A stretch of 64,000 bases of DNA. Origin: an uncultured Prochlorococcus sp. GTDB taxonomy: Bacteria; Cyanobacteriota; Cyanobacteriia; PCC-6307; Cyanobiaceae. The DNA is taken from NCBI GenBank assembly GCA_902572825.1, contig CACGHD010000002.1, positions 1 through 64,000 of the forward strand. The letters are read 5' to 3'. Shown here piece by piece: positions 1 through 11,388 of this stretch (position 1 is the first letter of the stretch; the number at the start of each line of letters is the position of its first letter). The position numbers and the translations under genes were made by a program. The notes under the pieces were generated by a model. The model was not told the origin of the DNA and ran no database searches. It saw only the letters and a list, made by a program, of their open reading frames with translations.

Positions 1-1269
1 ATCATCAATCATGTGGCCTAACTTTGTTTTTTTAACATTCAAATATTCTGCATTATTATCGTTTGGACAAATAACTAATGGAACTCTTTCAATAACTTCT
101 ATTCCATAGCCACCTAATCCAGCAATCTTTCTAGGATTGTTTGTAAGTAATTTTAGTTTCTTTATCCCTAGATCTGTTAATATTTGTGCTCCAACTCCAT
201 AATTTCTTAGATCAGCTGGGAAACCTAATTTTTCATTAGCTTCTACAGTGTCTAATCCACCATCCTGTAGACTATAAGCTTTTAATTTATTAATTAGACC
301 AATACCTCTGCCTTCTTGTCTCAAGTAAACAACAACCCCCTCTTCCTCCTTTTCTATCCTTGATAAAGCAGCCTCTAATTGAGGTCTACAATCACAACGT
401 AAAGATCCAAAAGCATCGCCAGTTAAGCACTCTGAATGCATTCTTACTAGTACAGGTTCACTTAATTTTGATGATTTTTGTTTAACTAATGCAACGTGCT
501 CTGAACCATCAAGTTCATTAACATATCCATATGCTTTAAAATTGCCAAAAATACTTGGAAGTACAGCATCTGATTTTCTAAATACAAATCTCTCAGTTTG
601 AAAACGATAACTTATTAAATCAGCTATGGATATTAATTTCATTCCCCACTGTTTTGCATACTCTTTAAGCTGTGGAAGTCTTGACATGGAACCATCAGGA
701 TTTTGTATTTCACAAATTACTCCAGCGGGATAAAGACCAGACATTGCCGCAATATCTACTGCCGCTTCGGTATGCCCTGCCCTTTTTAATACTCCACCTT
801 TCTTTGCTCTTAAAGGAAAAATATGTCCAGGTCTTCTTAAATCATCAGGTTTTGTATTTGGGTTTATTGCAACTTGAATAGTCTTTGCCCTGTCTTCAGC
901 AGAAATTCCAGTTGTAACATTATTCTCAGGTCCAGCATCAATTGATATCGTAAAAGCTGTTTGATTTTCATCTGTATTTCTGTCTACCATTAATGGTAAA
1001 TCTAAAGAGTCAAGTTTTTCACCTTGCATGGCTAGGCATATAAGACCACGTCCCTCAGTAGCCATAAAATTAATTTGCTGTGGAGTTGCAAACTGAGCCG
1101 CACATATTAAATCTCCTTCATTTTCTCTTCTCTCATCATCAACAACAATTATGCATTCACCATTTCTTATAGCTGCCAACGCATCGCTTATAGGATCAAA
1201 TTCAATTTTAAAAGAGTCATTTATATCCAAAATTGTTCCATTATTTGATTTGGGACTTGTTTCTTTCAT
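1..1269 (-). CDS. ribBA: Riboflavin biosynthesis bifunctional protein RibBA (partial, 3' end outside window)
   Basis: Makes two riboflavin precursors in the cytoplasm: 3,4-dihydroxy-2-butanone 4-phosphate from ribulose-5-phosphate (N-terminal RibB half), and the pyrimidine product of GTP cyclohydrolase II (C-terminal RibA half). I translated 423 codons from the ATG at 1269-1267. The RibB signature [12 protein letters not shown] lies near residue 43, with RPGHIFPL further on. The RibA half shows the zinc-cysteine motif [16 protein letters not shown], then QEGRGIGL and [12 protein letters not shown]. The reading frame is open to the window edge, so the last residues are missing. It is divergent from argC across about 90 bp that must hold both promoters. 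Confidence 0.96.
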   Translation of the reverse strand, partial: MKETSPKSNNGTILDINDSFKIEFDPISDALAAIRNGECIIVVDDERRENEGDLICAAQFATPQQINFMATEGRGLICLAMQGEKLDSLDLPLMVDRNTDENQTAFTISIDAGPENNVTTGISAEDRAKTIQVAINPNTKPDDLRRPGHIFPLRAKKGGVLKRAGHTEAAVDIAAMSGLYPAGVICEIQNPDGSMSRLPQLKEYAKQWGMKLISIADLISYRFQTERFVFRKSDAVLPSIFGNFKAYGYVNELDGSEHVALVKQKSSKLSEPVLVRMHSECLTGDAFGSLRCDCRPQLEAALSRIEKEEEGVVVYLRQEGRGIGLINKLKAYSLQDGGLDTVEANEKLGFPADLRNYGVGAQILTDLGIKKLKLLTNNPRKIAGLGGYGIEVIERVPLVICPNDNNAEYLNVKKTKLGHMIDD

Positions 1270-1357
1270 TATTCCTATCAATATAGAAAAATAGTGTTTT
1301 AGTTACCTTTAATTCAACACTTTATAATCCTATCTCAAAGTCTGCCAATTCAAAGAA

Positions 1358-2413
1358 ATGAATGTTGCAATAGTAGGTGCTACAGGTTACGGCGGTATTC
1401 AAGCGGTAAATCTTTTAAAGAAAAATAAAAAATACAAAATTTCATTTTTAGGCGGTAATAAAACATCTGGATCTAAGTGGAATGATAATTTCCCTTTTAT
1501 TTGTCTAGATAATGATCCTTATATAGAAGAAATTTCAGTTGATAATATTTCAAAAAATGCAGATGTTGCTTTGCTTTGCTTACCAAATGGCTTATCTTCA
1601 ACATTGACAAGGAAATTATTAGATAGAGGTCTTAAAGTTATTGATTTATCTGCTGATTATAGATATAAATCGTTAGATGAATGGGAAAAAGTATATTCCA
1701 AAGAAGCTGCAATTTATAAAAGGAATGATGATGATTTATGTAAAGAGGCAGTTTACGGTCTTCCTGAAATAAATAAAGAAGCCATTTCAAAAGGAAGATT
1801 AATTGCTTGTCCAGGATGTTATCCAACATCTGCTCTTATTCCATTAGCTCCTTATCTCTCTCAAGGAATTATTGAAAATGAAGGTATAGTTATTGACTCT
1901 AAAAGCGGAACCTCTGGAGGTGGTCGAGAACCAAACCAAAAGCTACTCTTATCAGAATGTGGAGAAGGTCTATCAGCATATAGATTGATAAACCATAGAC
2001 ATACCTCAGAGATCGAGCAAGTGGCATCTTTAATTTCTGGTAATAAAATTGAACTGCTATTTACACCTCATTTAGTCCCAATCTCACGGGGGATGCATTC
2101 GACTATTTATGGGAGATTAAAAGATCCAGGATTAACTTCTGATGACTGCAGAATTCTTCTCGATAATTATTATAGAAATTTTAAAAATATTAAAGTCTTA
2201 CCTGTAGATACATTTCCATCAACAAAGTGGGTTAAAAATACAAACCAAATTTTACTTTCTGTTAAAGTTGATAATCGAAATGGAAGAATAATTATATTGT
2301 CTGTAATTGATAATTTGTTAAAAGGTCAGACTGGTCAAGCAATTCAAAATTTAAATATTATGAGTGGATTTTCAATGGATGAAGGTCTTGATTTAACTAA
2401 TAATTTTCCATAA
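1358..2413 (+). CDS. argC: N-acetyl-gamma-glutamyl-phosphate reductase
   Basis: Third step of arginine synthesis: NADPH-dependent reduction of N-acetylglutamyl-5-phosphate to the semialdehyde. The 351 residues match the family length. The N-terminal nucleotide-binding loop GATGYGG (residues 7-13) and the catalytic-cysteine segment CPGCYPTS (nucleophile about Cys154) are clear. A histidine-bearing segment, HRHTSEIEQ, and the late motif LLKGQTGQAIQN are typical of ArgC. The ATG start gives the nucleotide-binding strand at residue 2, as expected. The 3' end overlaps that of the convergent purN by 17 bp. Confidence 0.96.
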   Translation: MNVAIVGATGYGGIQAVNLLKKNKKYKISFLGGNKTSGSKWNDNFPFICLDNDPYIEEISVDNISKNADVALLCLPNGLSSTLTRKLLDRGLKVIDLSADYRYKSLDEWEKVYSKEAAIYKRNDDDLCKEAVYGLPEINKEAISKGRLIACPGCYPTSALIPLAPYLSQGIIENEGIVIDSKSGTSGGGREPNQKLLLSECGEGLSAYRLINHRHTSEIEQVASLISGNKIELLFTPHLVPISRGMHSTIYGRLKDPGLTSDDCRILLDNYYRNFKNIKVLPVDTFPSTKWVKNTNQILLSVKVDNRNGRIIILSVIDNLLKGQTGQAIQNLNIMSGFSMDEGLDLTNNFP

Positions 2414-3053
2414 AATTACTTCTTATCATAAAACCAGCATGAGAGATTGAGTGAGGCAAAATTTTATGCTCAAGCATTTGTATTCTTTTGGAAAGTGATT
2501 CAATATCATCATCATTTCTAATTGACAATGCAGCTTGCATTATCAATGATCCGCTATCTACCTCCTCTTCAACAAAATGTACGGAACAACCAGTTATTTT
2601 TGAACCATTTAATATAGAATCCTTTATCGCAGAACCACCTTTATATGCTGGAAGTAATGAAGGGTGAATATTTATTATCTTATTCTTAAATTTATTAATA
2701 AAAAATGGAGTAACAATTTTCATCCAGCCTGCCATAACCACAAGTTCAACATCGTAATGAATTAAAGTATTTACAATTTCTAATTCAAATGCCTCCTTTT
2801 GCAGAAAGTCTTTGCTTCTTATGATTTTATTAGGTATTTTTTTACTTTCAGCTCTCTTTATACAACCTGCATCATCTTTATTAGTTATTAGAACTTTTAT
2901 ATCTATATCTAATTCTCCTTTTTCTGAGAGATTAATTAATTCCTGAAAGTTTGTTCCTTTACCAGAAGCAAGTACACCTATTTTTAATTTTGGGGAAAAT
3001 CTTCTAAATTCTGATATCTCAGGCGAAATTATGTAATTAAATGATCTATCCAA
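2397..3053 (-). CDS. purN: Phosphoribosylglycinamide formyltransferase
   Basis: Transfers a formyl group from 10-formyl-tetrahydrofolate to glycinamide ribonucleotide in purine synthesis. The substrate loop GKGTNFQEL, the formyl-folate/catalytic segment NIHPSLLPAYKGG and a downstream HFVEEEVDSG segment with the catalytic aspartate are all present. At 218 aa it is slightly longer than E. coli PurN because of about 24 extra N-terminal residues before the first beta strand (LKIGVLASG). Those residues could be real or a start-site artefact; no ATG lies closer to the conserved core. The gene is convergent with argC and overlaps it by 17 bp. Confidence 0.94.
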   Translation of the reverse strand: MDRSFNYIISPEISEFRRFSPKLKIGVLASGKGTNFQELINLSEKGELDIDIKVLITNKDDAGCIKRAESKKIPNKIIRSKDFLQKEAFELEIVNTLIHYDVELVVMAGWMKIVTPFFINKFKNKIINIHPSLLPAYKGGSAIKDSILNGSKITGCSVHFVEEEVDSGSLIMQAALSIRNDDDIESLSKRIQMLEHKILPHSISHAGFMIRSNFMENY

Positions 3054-3235
3054 ATTTTTTTATTTTATCCAATGATAAATTCATATGAAATAAAAAAAAC
3101 CCTCAATTAAAATTGTTTTTATTCAAAAACATATTTATTTGAAGATAATAATTTAAACAAATTTAAATGATTCAAATCTATGGACTATTTGTGTAGATAT
3201 AATTGAATAATAAATAAAAGAAACAAATATATAAA

Positions 3236-4819
3236 ATGAATGGAGATTTAAACTCTTGGGATAAATTTTGTAATTATCTTTGGTTTGATAAAAAATTAAA
3301 TATTTGGTTAGACATAAGCAAAATTAATTTTACAAGTAAAGAGATAACAAATTTAGAAAATAAATTTAAAGATGTTTTTTCATCAATAAAAGAATTAGAA
3401 AATGGTGCCATCTCAAATATTGATGAGAATAGGCAAGTTGGACATTATTGGTTAAGAAATCCATCAATTTCACCCTCATCAAATATAGGAGAGGAAATTA
3501 GATCAGATATTAATGCAATCTCTGAATTTGGAAAACAAATTTTAAATGGAGATATTATGAATGAGAATAATCAGAAGTATACTGATGTTCTATGGATAGG
3601 AATTGGTGGAAGTGGGTTAGGACCATTACTTATTACGGAGTCACTGCAGAAGTTTTCTAGAGGCTTAAATTTTTCTTATATCGATAATGTTGATCCTTTC
3701 TTAATTAGCGAAAAGTTAGAAGTTTTATCTGAAAAATTATCAACAACATTATTTGTAGTAGTAAGCAAATCAGGTGGTACGCCAGAACCTAGAATTGCAA
3801 TGGAAATTATTAAAAGTCACTGCGAAAACAATTCTCTTGAATGGAATTCTAATGCTATAGCTATAACTATGAAAGATAGTAAGTTATTTAAAAAAGCCAC
3901 TTCTGAAAATTGGTTAAAAATATTTAATTTGCAAGATTGGGTTGGAGGAAGAACTAGTATTACAAGCTCTGTGGGATTACTTCCATTAGCTCTTATAAAT
4001 GAAAATATATCTGAATTTATTAGAGGTGCATCATTAATGGATGAAGCAACACGGGTAAGTGATTTTAAAAATAATCCAGCAGCACTATTATCATCCGCAT
4101 GGTATTTAACTGGGGATGGCATTGGAAAGAGAGATATGGTCGTATTACCTTATAGAGATAGGTTACAGGTATTTAGTAAATATCTCCAGCAATTAGTAAT
4201 GGAATCATTAGGAAAGAAATTTAATAGGAATGGTGAAGTAGTTAATCAAGGTATTTCCGTTTTTGGTAATAAAGGATCTACAGATCAACATGCTTATGTT
4301 CAGCAACTGAGAGATGGTATTGATAATTTCTTTTGTATTTTTATTGAATTATTAGATTCTCCATCTACTAATATTTTTGATGATAAAGAGAATCCTAAAG
4401 AATACCTTTCTGGTTTTTTGCAAGGAACCAGATCAGCACTCTCTAGTGAAAACAGACAAAGTATCACTATTACCTTAGAAAAGTTAAATTGTTTTTCACT
4501 AGGTGCCTTAATCGCTTTATTTGAGAGGGCTGTATCCTTCTACGCTGAATTGGTAAATATAAATGCATATGATCAACCTGGAGTTGAAGCTGGAAAGAAA
4601 GCAGCCGCAAATATTATTGAGTATCAACAAAAAGTAACTAATTTATTAGATGAAGGTGGAGAATATTCCATAAAAGACATAACATCATTATTTGATAATT
4701 CAGTGAGTGAGCCTATATTTTTTATACTCCGTGAAATGTGTTTCGGTAATGATAATTATTTAGTTAAGGGCGATTGGTCAAATCCAAATTCATTAGTTAT
4801 TAAAAAAATAAATTCTTAA
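3236..4819 (+). CDS. pgi: Glucose-6-phosphate isomerase
   Basis: Interconverts glucose-6-phosphate and fructose-6-phosphate, linking the Calvin cycle, glycogen and the oxidative pentose phosphate pathway. Two SIS-type sugar isomerase folds are visible. The phosphate-binding motifs GIGGSGLGP and SKSGGTPEP sit in the first half. The sequence [10 protein letters not shown] and the catalytic-histidine segment [15 protein letters not shown] follow. At 527 aa it is of normal cyanobacterial length. It is convergent with leuS, overlapping it by 4 bp, so neither gene has an intergenic terminator there. Confidence 0.96.
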   Translation: MNGDLNSWDKFCNYLWFDKKLNIWLDISKINFTSKEITNLENKFKDVFSSIKELENGAISNIDENRQVGHYWLRNPSISPSSNIGEEIRSDINAISEFGKQILNGDIMNENNQKYTDVLWIGIGGSGLGPLLITESLQKFSRGLNFSYIDNVDPFLISEKLEVLSEKLSTTLFVVVSKSGGTPEPRIAMEIIKSHCENNSLEWNSNAIAITMKDSKLFKKATSENWLKIFNLQDWVGGRTSITSSVGLLPLALINENISEFIRGASLMDEATRVSDFKNNPAALLSSAWYLTGDGIGKRDMVVLPYRDRLQVFSKYLQQLVMESLGKKFNRNGEVVNQGISVFGNKGSTDQHAYVQQLRDGIDNFFCIFIELLDSPSTNIFDDKENPKEYLSGFLQGTRSALSSENRQSITITLEKLNCFSLGALIALFERAVSFYAELVNINAYDQPGVEAGKKAAANIIEYQQKVTNLLDEGGEYSIKDITSLFDNSVSEPIFFILREMCFGNDNYLVKGDWSNPNSLVIKKINS

Positions 4820-7386
4820 ACAACAATATTCATAATCTTTCCTTTAACAATAATTATTTTTCTTATTTCCTTATCTTGAGTCCATTTTAATATGTTAGGT
4901 CTTTTAAGAGTCAATTCTTTAATTTTATCTTCACTCATATCATTATTAATATTTACTTTGTCTCTAACTTTTCCATTCACTTGTATTACTAGTTCATATG
5001 AATCTTCCTTTAGAGCCTCGGCATTAAATGAAGGCCATTGTTCTAAATGCACAGATTTTTTAAATCCTATAAGATGCCATATTTCTTCTGCAATATGAGG
5101 TGCAAATGGAGCCAACAAAATACAAAATGTTTTTAAAGCATCAATTTTTAAATTATTGTTTACTTCATTAATGGAATTTGATAATGAATTATAAAACTTC
5201 ATTAGTTCTGAAATCGCAGTATTAAATTGGTTATTTAATATGTCATTTGAAATTTCTTTTATGGCGATATTCATTGACTTTATTAAACTTTTTTCTTTAT
5301 CTGGATTGAAATTAGATTTACTATTTATATCTTTCGAAAAATTTATATAAAGCTTCCAAATCCTGCTTAAAAATCTAAATTGTCCTTCAACATCTGTATC
5401 TCCCCATTCCAAATCTTTTTCTGGCGGTGCTTTAAATAATATAAACATTCTTGCTGTATCTGCTCCATATTTTTTAATTACTGATTCAGGGTCTATTCCA
5501 TTATATTTTGACTTAGACATCTTCTCAAAAAGGACCTCGAGTTTGGTATTGTCAATTGGATCTTTAGGATTTGTTAAGTCAGTAATATCCAAAGGAGAAA
5601 CATATTTACCCGTTTTATTGTTTTTATAGGCTGCGGCCTGAACCATACCTTGCGTTAAAAGCTTTTTAAATGGTTCATCAATTTCAAATAGTTCATTATC
5701 CCGCAAAGCTTTAGTGAAAAATCTTGCATATAACAAATGCAATATTGCATGCTCTACTCCTCCAACATATTGATCTACAGGCAACCATCTATTAATTTCA
5801 ATCTTTTCAAATGGCTTATTTGAACATTTTGAAGATGGATATCTTAAAAAATACCATGATGAACACATAAAAGTGTCCATAGTATCAGTTTCTTTTTTTG
5901 CCGCTATTCCACATTTTGGACATGTTGTATTTATCCAAGTATTATTATCACCTAATGCATTAATCTTGTTTGACGAGATATCTATATCTTTTGGTAATTC
6001 AACAGGTAATTCCGATTGGTTTAAAGGAACAGATCCACATTTTTTGCAATTAACGATGGGTATCGGACATCCCCAATATCTTTGTCTAGATATTAACCAA
6101 TCTCTTAAACGATATTGAATCTTATTTTCGGCCCATCCGTTATTAACTCCGTCCTCTGAGATTCTTAATTTAGCAATAGTATTTGATATACCATCGTATT
6201 GATTTGAATTAATAAGATATCCATTTTCTAGATAAGCGTCATCAAGCTTGTTATTTGTTTCACTTTTATCTTTTATTATTACCTGTTTAATATCAATATT
6301 ATTTTTCTTAGCAAATTCAAAATCCCTTAGATCATGAGCAGGCACTCCCATAACAGCTCCTGTACCGTATTCATCTAGAACATAACTTGCAACCCAAATA
6401 GGAATAGATTCAGAATTAACTGGATTTATTCCTATTAAGCTAGTTTTGATTCCAATTTTTTCAAGTTCGTTATTTTTATTATTTTTTAAATATTGTTTAA
6501 GATTTTTTATATTTTGAATGGTTTCTTGATCAGAAATATTTTTAATTAATGAATGATTAACAGAAATTGCTAAATAAGTAACTCCAAATAAAGTATCTGG
6601 TCTTGTTGTGAATACAGTTATTTTCTGTTCTGGATTGGTATTGATATTGAAATTAATATTTGTACCAATTGACTTTCCAATCCAATTATCTTGCATTATT
6701 TTTACTCTTTCTGGCCAGTTATCTAATTTTTCTAAATCCTTCAATAACTCATCGGCATAATTTGTAATCCTTAAAAACCACTGCTTTAATAATTTTTTTT
6801 CTACTACTGCACCAGATCTCCAAGATTTACCCTCTGAATCAACTTGTTCATTTGCTAAGACTGTATTATCTATGGGATCCCAATTAACTTCTGATTCCTT
6901 TTGATATACAAGACCTGCCTTGTATAACTCTAAAAATAGATATTGTGTCCAAATGTAATAATTCTCATCACAAGTTGCAAATTCCCTATCCCAATCAACT
7001 GATAGTCCCAAAAGCTTTAATTGTGACTTCATATGAGAAATATTTTTTTTGGTCCACACACTTGGACTAATTCCTCTTTCAATCGCAGCATTCTCAGCAG
7101 GCAAACCAAAAGCGTCCCATCCCATTGGATGTAAGACAGATTTGCCCTTAAACCTTTGGAAACGAGCTATTAAGTCCGTAATAACATAATTCCTAACATG
7201 TCCCATATGAAGATTCCCTGAAGGGTAGGGAAACATTGATAAGGCATAAAATTTATCGCTATTCTCAGTTAATTCATCGGTTTTGTATAAATTATTTTCT
7301 GTCCATATTGACTGCCATTTTTTTTCTATTTCAGATGGATTATATAAATTGGTATCAGTCTCATATTGTTTATCGGGAGAAATCAC
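4816..7386 (-). CDS. leuS: Leucine-tRNA ligase
   Basis: Class Ia aminoacyl-tRNA synthetase charging tRNA-Leu. The HIGH signature appears as [11 protein letters not shown] near residue 60 and the KMSKS loop as [11 protein letters not shown] in the C-terminal third. Between them lie the editing (CP1) domain with [14 protein letters not shown] and an insert with paired CxxC-type zinc ligands (NCKKCG, CPKCG). The protein ends with the tRNA-binding C-terminal domain ([10 protein letters not shown]). The 856-aa length fits the bacterial enzyme. It is transcribed opposite to both neighbours, pgi and dapF. Confidence 0.97.
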   Translation of the reverse strand: MISPDKQYETDTNLYNPSEIEKKWQSIWTENNLYKTDELTENSDKFYALSMFPYPSGNLHMGHVRNYVITDLIARFQRFKGKSVLHPMGWDAFGLPAENAAIERGISPSVWTKKNISHMKSQLKLLGLSVDWDREFATCDENYYIWTQYLFLELYKAGLVYQKESEVNWDPIDNTVLANEQVDSEGKSWRSGAVVEKKLLKQWFLRITNYADELLKDLEKLDNWPERVKIMQDNWIGKSIGTNINFNINTNPEQKITVFTTRPDTLFGVTYLAISVNHSLIKNISDQETIQNIKNLKQYLKNNKNNELEKIGIKTSLIGINPVNSESIPIWVASYVLDEYGTGAVMGVPAHDLRDFEFAKKNNIDIKQVIIKDKSETNNKLDDAYLENGYLINSNQYDGISNTIAKLRISEDGVNNGWAENKIQYRLRDWLISRQRYWGCPIPIVNCKKCGSVPLNQSELPVELPKDIDISSNKINALGDNNTWINTTCPKCGIAAKKETDTMDTFMCSSWYFLRYPSSKCSNKPFEKIEINRWLPVDQYVGGVEHAILHLLYARFFTKALRDNELFEIDEPFKKLLTQGMVQAAAYKNNKTGKYVSPLDITDLTNPKDPIDNTKLEVLFEKMSKSKYNGIDPESVIKKYGADTARMFILFKAPPEKDLEWGDTDVEGQFRFLSRIWKLYINFSKDINSKSNFNPDKEKSLIKSMNIAIKEISNDILNNQFNTAISELMKFYNSLSNSINEVNNNLKIDALKTFCILLAPFAPHIAEEIWHLIGFKKSVHLEQWPSFNAEALKEDSYELVIQVNGKVRDKVNINNDMSEDKIKELTLKRPNILKWTQDKEIRKIIIVKGKIMNIVV

Positions 7387-7493
7387 TTAATTTTTATTTG
7401 TTAAATTATTATTTTAATATCCATTGTATAAAATAGAAATACTTTGTTAAAAGGAATAATTTATAATTAAAATTTAAAATATATGATCTACAA

Positions 7494-8354
7494 ATGAAAA
7501 ATATAACTTTTGAAAAATATCAAGGTAACGGAAATGATTTCGTAGTAATCGATTCTAGAGGAAATGATTTATTTAAAAATTACAAGGCAAATAAAATATT
7601 AGATATAAAAAAAATTTGCAACAGGCAATTTGGTATTGGAGCAGATGGTGTGATTTTCATAGAAGAACCTAATGAAGATAATTATGCAAAAATGATAATC
7701 TTTAATTCTGATGGTTCTGAAGCACAAATGTGCGGAAACGGAATTAGGTGTTTAGTTGAGTATCTCCATGTAAATGATTCAATGAATAATAAAAATATAG
7801 AATATAAAATTGAGACTAAAGCAGGTTTAAAAATTGCAAAATATATAAATGATGAAATTACAGTAAAAATGGGAGTTCCAATTTTAGAAAGTCAAAGTAT
7901 TCCAACAACAATTGAAAAAAAAATCAATTCAATTCCTTCACATGAATTTATTGAGAAAAATTTTAATAATATAGGTTATGCCGTAGGAATGGGAAATCCG
8001 CATTTAATATTCTTTTTACAAGACATAGATTCAATTTTTCTTACCAGGCTTGGGCCTATATTTGAAAAAAATGAATTATTTCCAGAAAAAACTAATGTGC
8101 ATTTTTGTCAAATCTTAAATAGAGATAATATCAAAGTAAAAGTATGGGAAAGAGGAGCAGGACCAACCTTAGCCTGTGGAACAGGTGCCTGTGCTATTCA
8201 TGTAGCAGCTTATAAATTAGGTCTCTGTAATTCACAAACAACTATAACTTTACCTGGCGGTAATCTTAAAATAGATTGGTCAAAAGACGATTCTGAAGTC
8301 ATGATGACCGGTAATGCTAAAAAGGTTTTCTCAGGATCAATGTCAGTAAATTAA
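7494..8354 (+). CDS. dapF: Diaminopimelate epimerase
   Basis: Converts LL- to meso-diaminopimelate for lysine and peptidoglycan. Both catalytic cysteines are present in their motifs: Cys80 in MCGNGIRC and Cys228 in ACGTGACA. The 286-aa length is standard. The stop codon TAA shares one base with the ATG of the next gene (TAATG), suggesting translational coupling in a dapF-desulfurase-DUF1995-dacB operon. dapB, an earlier step of the same pathway, is at the far end of this window. Confidence 0.97.
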   Translation: MKNITFEKYQGNGNDFVVIDSRGNDLFKNYKANKILDIKKICNRQFGIGADGVIFIEEPNEDNYAKMIIFNSDGSEAQMCGNGIRCLVEYLHVNDSMNNKNIEYKIETKAGLKIAKYINDEITVKMGVPILESQSIPTTIEKKINSIPSHEFIEKNFNNIGYAVGMGNPHLIFFLQDIDSIFLTRLGPIFEKNELFPEKTNVHFCQILNRDNIKVKVWERGAGPTLACGTGACAIHVAAYKLGLCNSQTTITLPGGNLKIDWSKDDSEVMMTGNAKKVFSGSMSVN

Positions 8355-9526
8355 TGGAAAATAATTTTATCTATTTTGATAATGCATCCACAACTCCATT
8401 ATCTGAGAATGTTTTAAATATAATAAATTCAACTTATAGAAATTATTGGCATAACCCTTCATCTACATATGAGTTAGGGATAAAATGCTCAACGTATCTT
8501 GAACAAATTAGATCTAAAATTGCTTATATATTTGAAGCATATCCAGAGGATATAATTTTTACATCTGGTTCTTCGGAATCAACAAATATTGTATTTAATA
8601 ATATTTATGAGAACTTTAAAAATGGTAAAGTTATCATTTCGAATGTTGAACATCAAGCAACAACTATTTGTGCTAATAAACTAAGAAAACAAAATTGGGA
8701 TATTTACGAATGGAAGGTAAATAATGATGGAATTTTGAATATTTCAAATATCGATAAAATCTTAACCAATGATATTAGACTTTTATCAATTATTTGGGGA
8801 CAAAGTGAAATTGGGACAATACAACCTGTTCAATTTATAGGTTCCAAATGTAGAGAATTAAACATAATGTTCCATTTAGACGGAACTCAAATATTAAGCA
8901 ATGGAATATTCAGTTGGAAAGATCTTAAATGTGATTTTTTAAGTTTATCTGCTCATAAATTTGGAGGTCCAAAAGGTATCGGTATTCTTTTAACAAAAGA
9001 AAAGTCTAGACAAATTTTAAAAAATAAAGACATATCACTAACTCAGGAATTTTCAATTAGACAAGGTACTCAAGCTTTGCCATTAATCGCTGGAATGTAT
9101 GAATCATTAAAGAATATTAAAGGAAAAATAAAATTATATGATTACAAAACTGTATTTTCTTCTGATCAAATTAACGAACTTAAAAATTATTTTTTTCAAA
9201 AAATAAAGGGTAATAATCATATAAAGATTACGGGAAGTATTAACAATAGACTTCCCAATCATATTTCGTTTCTACTATTAAATAAACTATTTGAGCCTAT
9301 AAGGGCCTATAAGATTGTTAATTTCATGTCAGAAAATAGAATAGCCATAAGCAGTGGAAGCGCTTGTTCAAGCTCATCTGGGAAAGCTAGCTCAACACTT
9401 AAAAATATTGGTTTAAAAGATGATGAACTATATTCAAATATTCGTGTTACTTTGGGTTCAATAAACAATAAGTCAGAAATAGATAAATTTTTAGAACTTA
9501 TTCAAATATGTATTGAAAAATTTTAA
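8354..9526 (+). CDS. Cysteine desulfurase, NifS/IscS-like (class V aminotransferase fold)
   Basis: PLP enzyme expected to take sulfur from cysteine for Fe-S clusters or thio-cofactors. The PLP lysine is Lys202 in the segment SLSAHKFGGPKG, a nearby HLDGTQ supplies the cofactor-binding aspartate, and the persulfide-forming cysteine is Cys338 in SGSACSSSSGKAS. The long Ser-rich loop around that cysteine suits the NifS/IscS group rather than the SufS group, which has a shorter loop. The specific acceptor protein cannot be told from sequence. Coupled by one-base TAATG overlaps on both sides. Confidence 0.88.
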   Translation: MENNFIYFDNASTTPLSENVLNIINSTYRNYWHNPSSTYELGIKCSTYLEQIRSKIAYIFEAYPEDIIFTSGSSESTNIVFNNIYENFKNGKVIISNVEHQATTICANKLRKQNWDIYEWKVNNDGILNISNIDKILTNDIRLLSIIWGQSEIGTIQPVQFIGSKCRELNIMFHLDGTQILSNGIFSWKDLKCDFLSLSAHKFGGPKGIGILLTKEKSRQILKNKDISLTQEFSIRQGTQALPLIAGMYESLKNIKGKIKLYDYKTVFSSDQINELKNYFFQKIKGNNHIKITGSINNRLPNHISFLLLNKLFEPIRAYKIVNFMSENRIAISSGSACSSSSGKASSTLKNIGLKDDELYSNIRVTLGSINNKSEIDKFLELIQICIEKF

Positions 9527-10152
9527 TGGAAACCAATTACAGACTACCAAAAGATTTAAATGAATCTCTTAAGAATGTGGAGGATGCAATTATTCCAAGT
9601 TTATTAGATTCTAGTAAAAGATTTACTATAGAATTTAATTTTGAAGGATTGAAGTTTAATAGAATTGGAATAACTATCTACAAGATATTGTCTAAAAATA
9701 ATAATGTTTTCATAACATTTGCAGATCAAGGTGCTGTAGCTTTAGCTCAAAGAGACTATCCAGATATCAAAGATAAAATCTTTACTTTTAAATCATTTAA
9801 TGAATCAAATAATATAAATAATATTGATAGTGCAATGATATCAATAATACCTCAGCCATATGATTTCGATTCATTTGAACCAATGTCTGATAATTATCAA
9901 GGAACGCATTATTCATTAAATCCAAAATTTGAAGATGCTAATATTGGTATAGGAAGTGTTATTAGAGAGCGCCGTAAAAACTTTGTCAAAACTTGGAAAA
10001 ATATTTATTTTCTTCAGCCTTTAAATAAAGCTGCTCTAATGCATATTTATCCAAATAACTGGATGCTTTTCAAAGAAGAAAATAAAAAATATTATTTTAA
10101 AAAAGAATTTGAAATTAAACCCGACAATGAATCTATTTTTGTAAATTTATAG
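9526..10152 (+). CDS. DUF1995 domain protein
   Basis: I recognise the DUF1995 family, shared by cyanobacteria and plastids; a plant member (LPA3) takes part in photosystem II assembly. The protein is 208 aa, has no signal peptide or membrane segment, and so is probably soluble. The typical opening, RLPKDLNESLKNVEDAI, is followed by an alpha/beta domain carrying FADQGAVALAQRDYPDIK and a proline/aspartate-rich stretch near IIPQPYDFDSFEP. It overlaps the desulfurase stop by one base and is followed at 1 bp by dacB, so it is probably co-transcribed. A role in this organism is not established. Confidence 0.75.
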   Translation: METNYRLPKDLNESLKNVEDAIIPSLLDSSKRFTIEFNFEGLKFNRIGITIYKILSKNNNVFITFADQGAVALAQRDYPDIKDKIFTFKSFNESNNINNIDSAMISIIPQPYDFDSFEPMSDNYQGTHYSLNPKFEDANIGIGSVIRERRKNFVKTWKNIYFLQPLNKAALMHIYPNNWMLFKEENKKYYFKKEFEIKPDNESIFVNL

Positions 10153-10153
10153 A

Positions 10154-11380
10154 TTGAAAGTGATAAAAAAAATTTATTCATTTTTCTTAATTGTTCTTGT
10201 ATTAGTCACATCTCCTTTCTTAATAAGATATTTACTGGCAAATCATAAAATAACTATTTTAAATAGTATTTATTTTAATTTCCCCGGATTAATCACTAAA
10301 AACAAAAAATGTCCTTCTTATGATGCATTATTGAATCAAACGCTTGATGATTCTTTTAGTGTTTCAATTATTAATAATAAAGGAGAAATAATAAGTTCCT
10401 ACAATGATGATGTTCCAAGATTACCAGCGTCTAATCAAAAATTATTCTCATCAGCTTATGTTTTAAGTAAATATAAATTAAATAGTAATTTAAAAACATC
10501 CTTATTAAAAAAAAATAAAAACGATTATTTTTTGTACGGTCAAGGTGATCCAGATCTCAATTATGAAGATGTAATTAAATTAATTTCAAATATTAAAGAA
10601 AATAAAATTATTAAATTTAATATTGTAGAAATTAATTCAAAATTATATTGGCCTAATGGTTGGACAAAAACTGATAAACTTTTCGAATATGGATCTCCAA
10701 TTACATCTCTTGCAATAGAAAGTAATCACAATAAATATAATGATATTTATGCTTTAAAAAATTATATTAATAACTATTTAAAAAATAAATTTCCAAATTC
10801 AAAAATATATATAGATTTTTTTGATTCAGAAAAAACATTTTATTTAAAAAATATTAAAGAGATAAATAAAATATATTCAACTCCAATTCTCTCATTATTA
10901 ACTCTAACAAATTCTGAAAGCCATAATTTTACAGCTGAATCTCTTTTTAAAAATGCTTCAAATACATGGAACGATAATAACTATATAAAATTAAAAAAAT
11001 GGTTAGAAAATAAAGGACTACCTTTAACTAATACATACTTTGCAGATGCAAGTGGATTATCTAGAAAAAATAAAATTACAACAAAATTAGTCGTATTGTT
11101 TTTAGATAAAATGAGATATTTTGATGATTTTAAAGCTTATCAATCTACTCTTTCAATAATGGGAGTAAGAGGAACATTAGCTAAAAAATTTGTAAATACT
11201 GAATTATCTGGAAAGTTTTTTGGCAAAACCGGGACTCTTTCAAATGTCTTTGCATTATCTGGCTATTTATATAAAAATGATAAGCCAATAATTATAAGCA
11301 TTATCCAAAATTCTAATAATATTAATAAAGAAAAAGCTTTTAAATTATTACGTGATCTTTATTACCTGAAATCTTGTTAA
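10154..11380 (+). CDS. dacB: D-alanyl-D-alanine carboxypeptidase, PBP4 family (peptidase S13)
   Basis: Periplasmic penicillin-binding protein that trims or cleaves peptidoglycan peptides. It starts with TTG (10154) followed by a hydrophobic N-terminal segment (residues about 8-25) that acts as a signal peptide or anchor. The active-site SxxK is in LPASNQKLFSS, a GLSRKN segment is typical of S13 enzymes, and the KTG triad is in GKTGTLSN near the C-terminus. At 408 aa it is shorter than E. coli DacB because the inserted subdomains are reduced. A GTG two codons downstream is an alternative start. Confidence 0.88.
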   Translation: MKVIKKIYSFFLIVLVLVTSPFLIRYLLANHKITILNSIYFNFPGLITKNKKCPSYDALLNQTLDDSFSVSIINNKGEIISSYNDDVPRLPASNQKLFSSAYVLSKYKLNSNLKTSLLKKNKNDYFLYGQGDPDLNYEDVIKLISNIKENKIIKFNIVEINSKLYWPNGWTKTDKLFEYGSPITSLAIESNHNKYNDIYALKNYINNYLKNKFPNSKIYIDFFDSEKTFYLKNIKEINKIYSTPILSLLTLTNSESHNFTAESLFKNASNTWNDNNYIKLKKWLENKGLPLTNTYFADASGLSRKNKITTKLVVLFLDKMRYFDDFKAYQSTLSIMGVRGTLAKKFVNTELSGKFFGKTGTLSNVFALSGYLYKNDKPIIISIIQNSNNINKEKAFKLLRDLYYLKSC

Positions 11381-11388
11381 TATAAATA

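Noticed and set aside
672..881. 69-aa plus-strand ORF at the start of the window
   Set aside because: The region is coding on the minus strand (ribBA with clear motifs), so this is a shadow.
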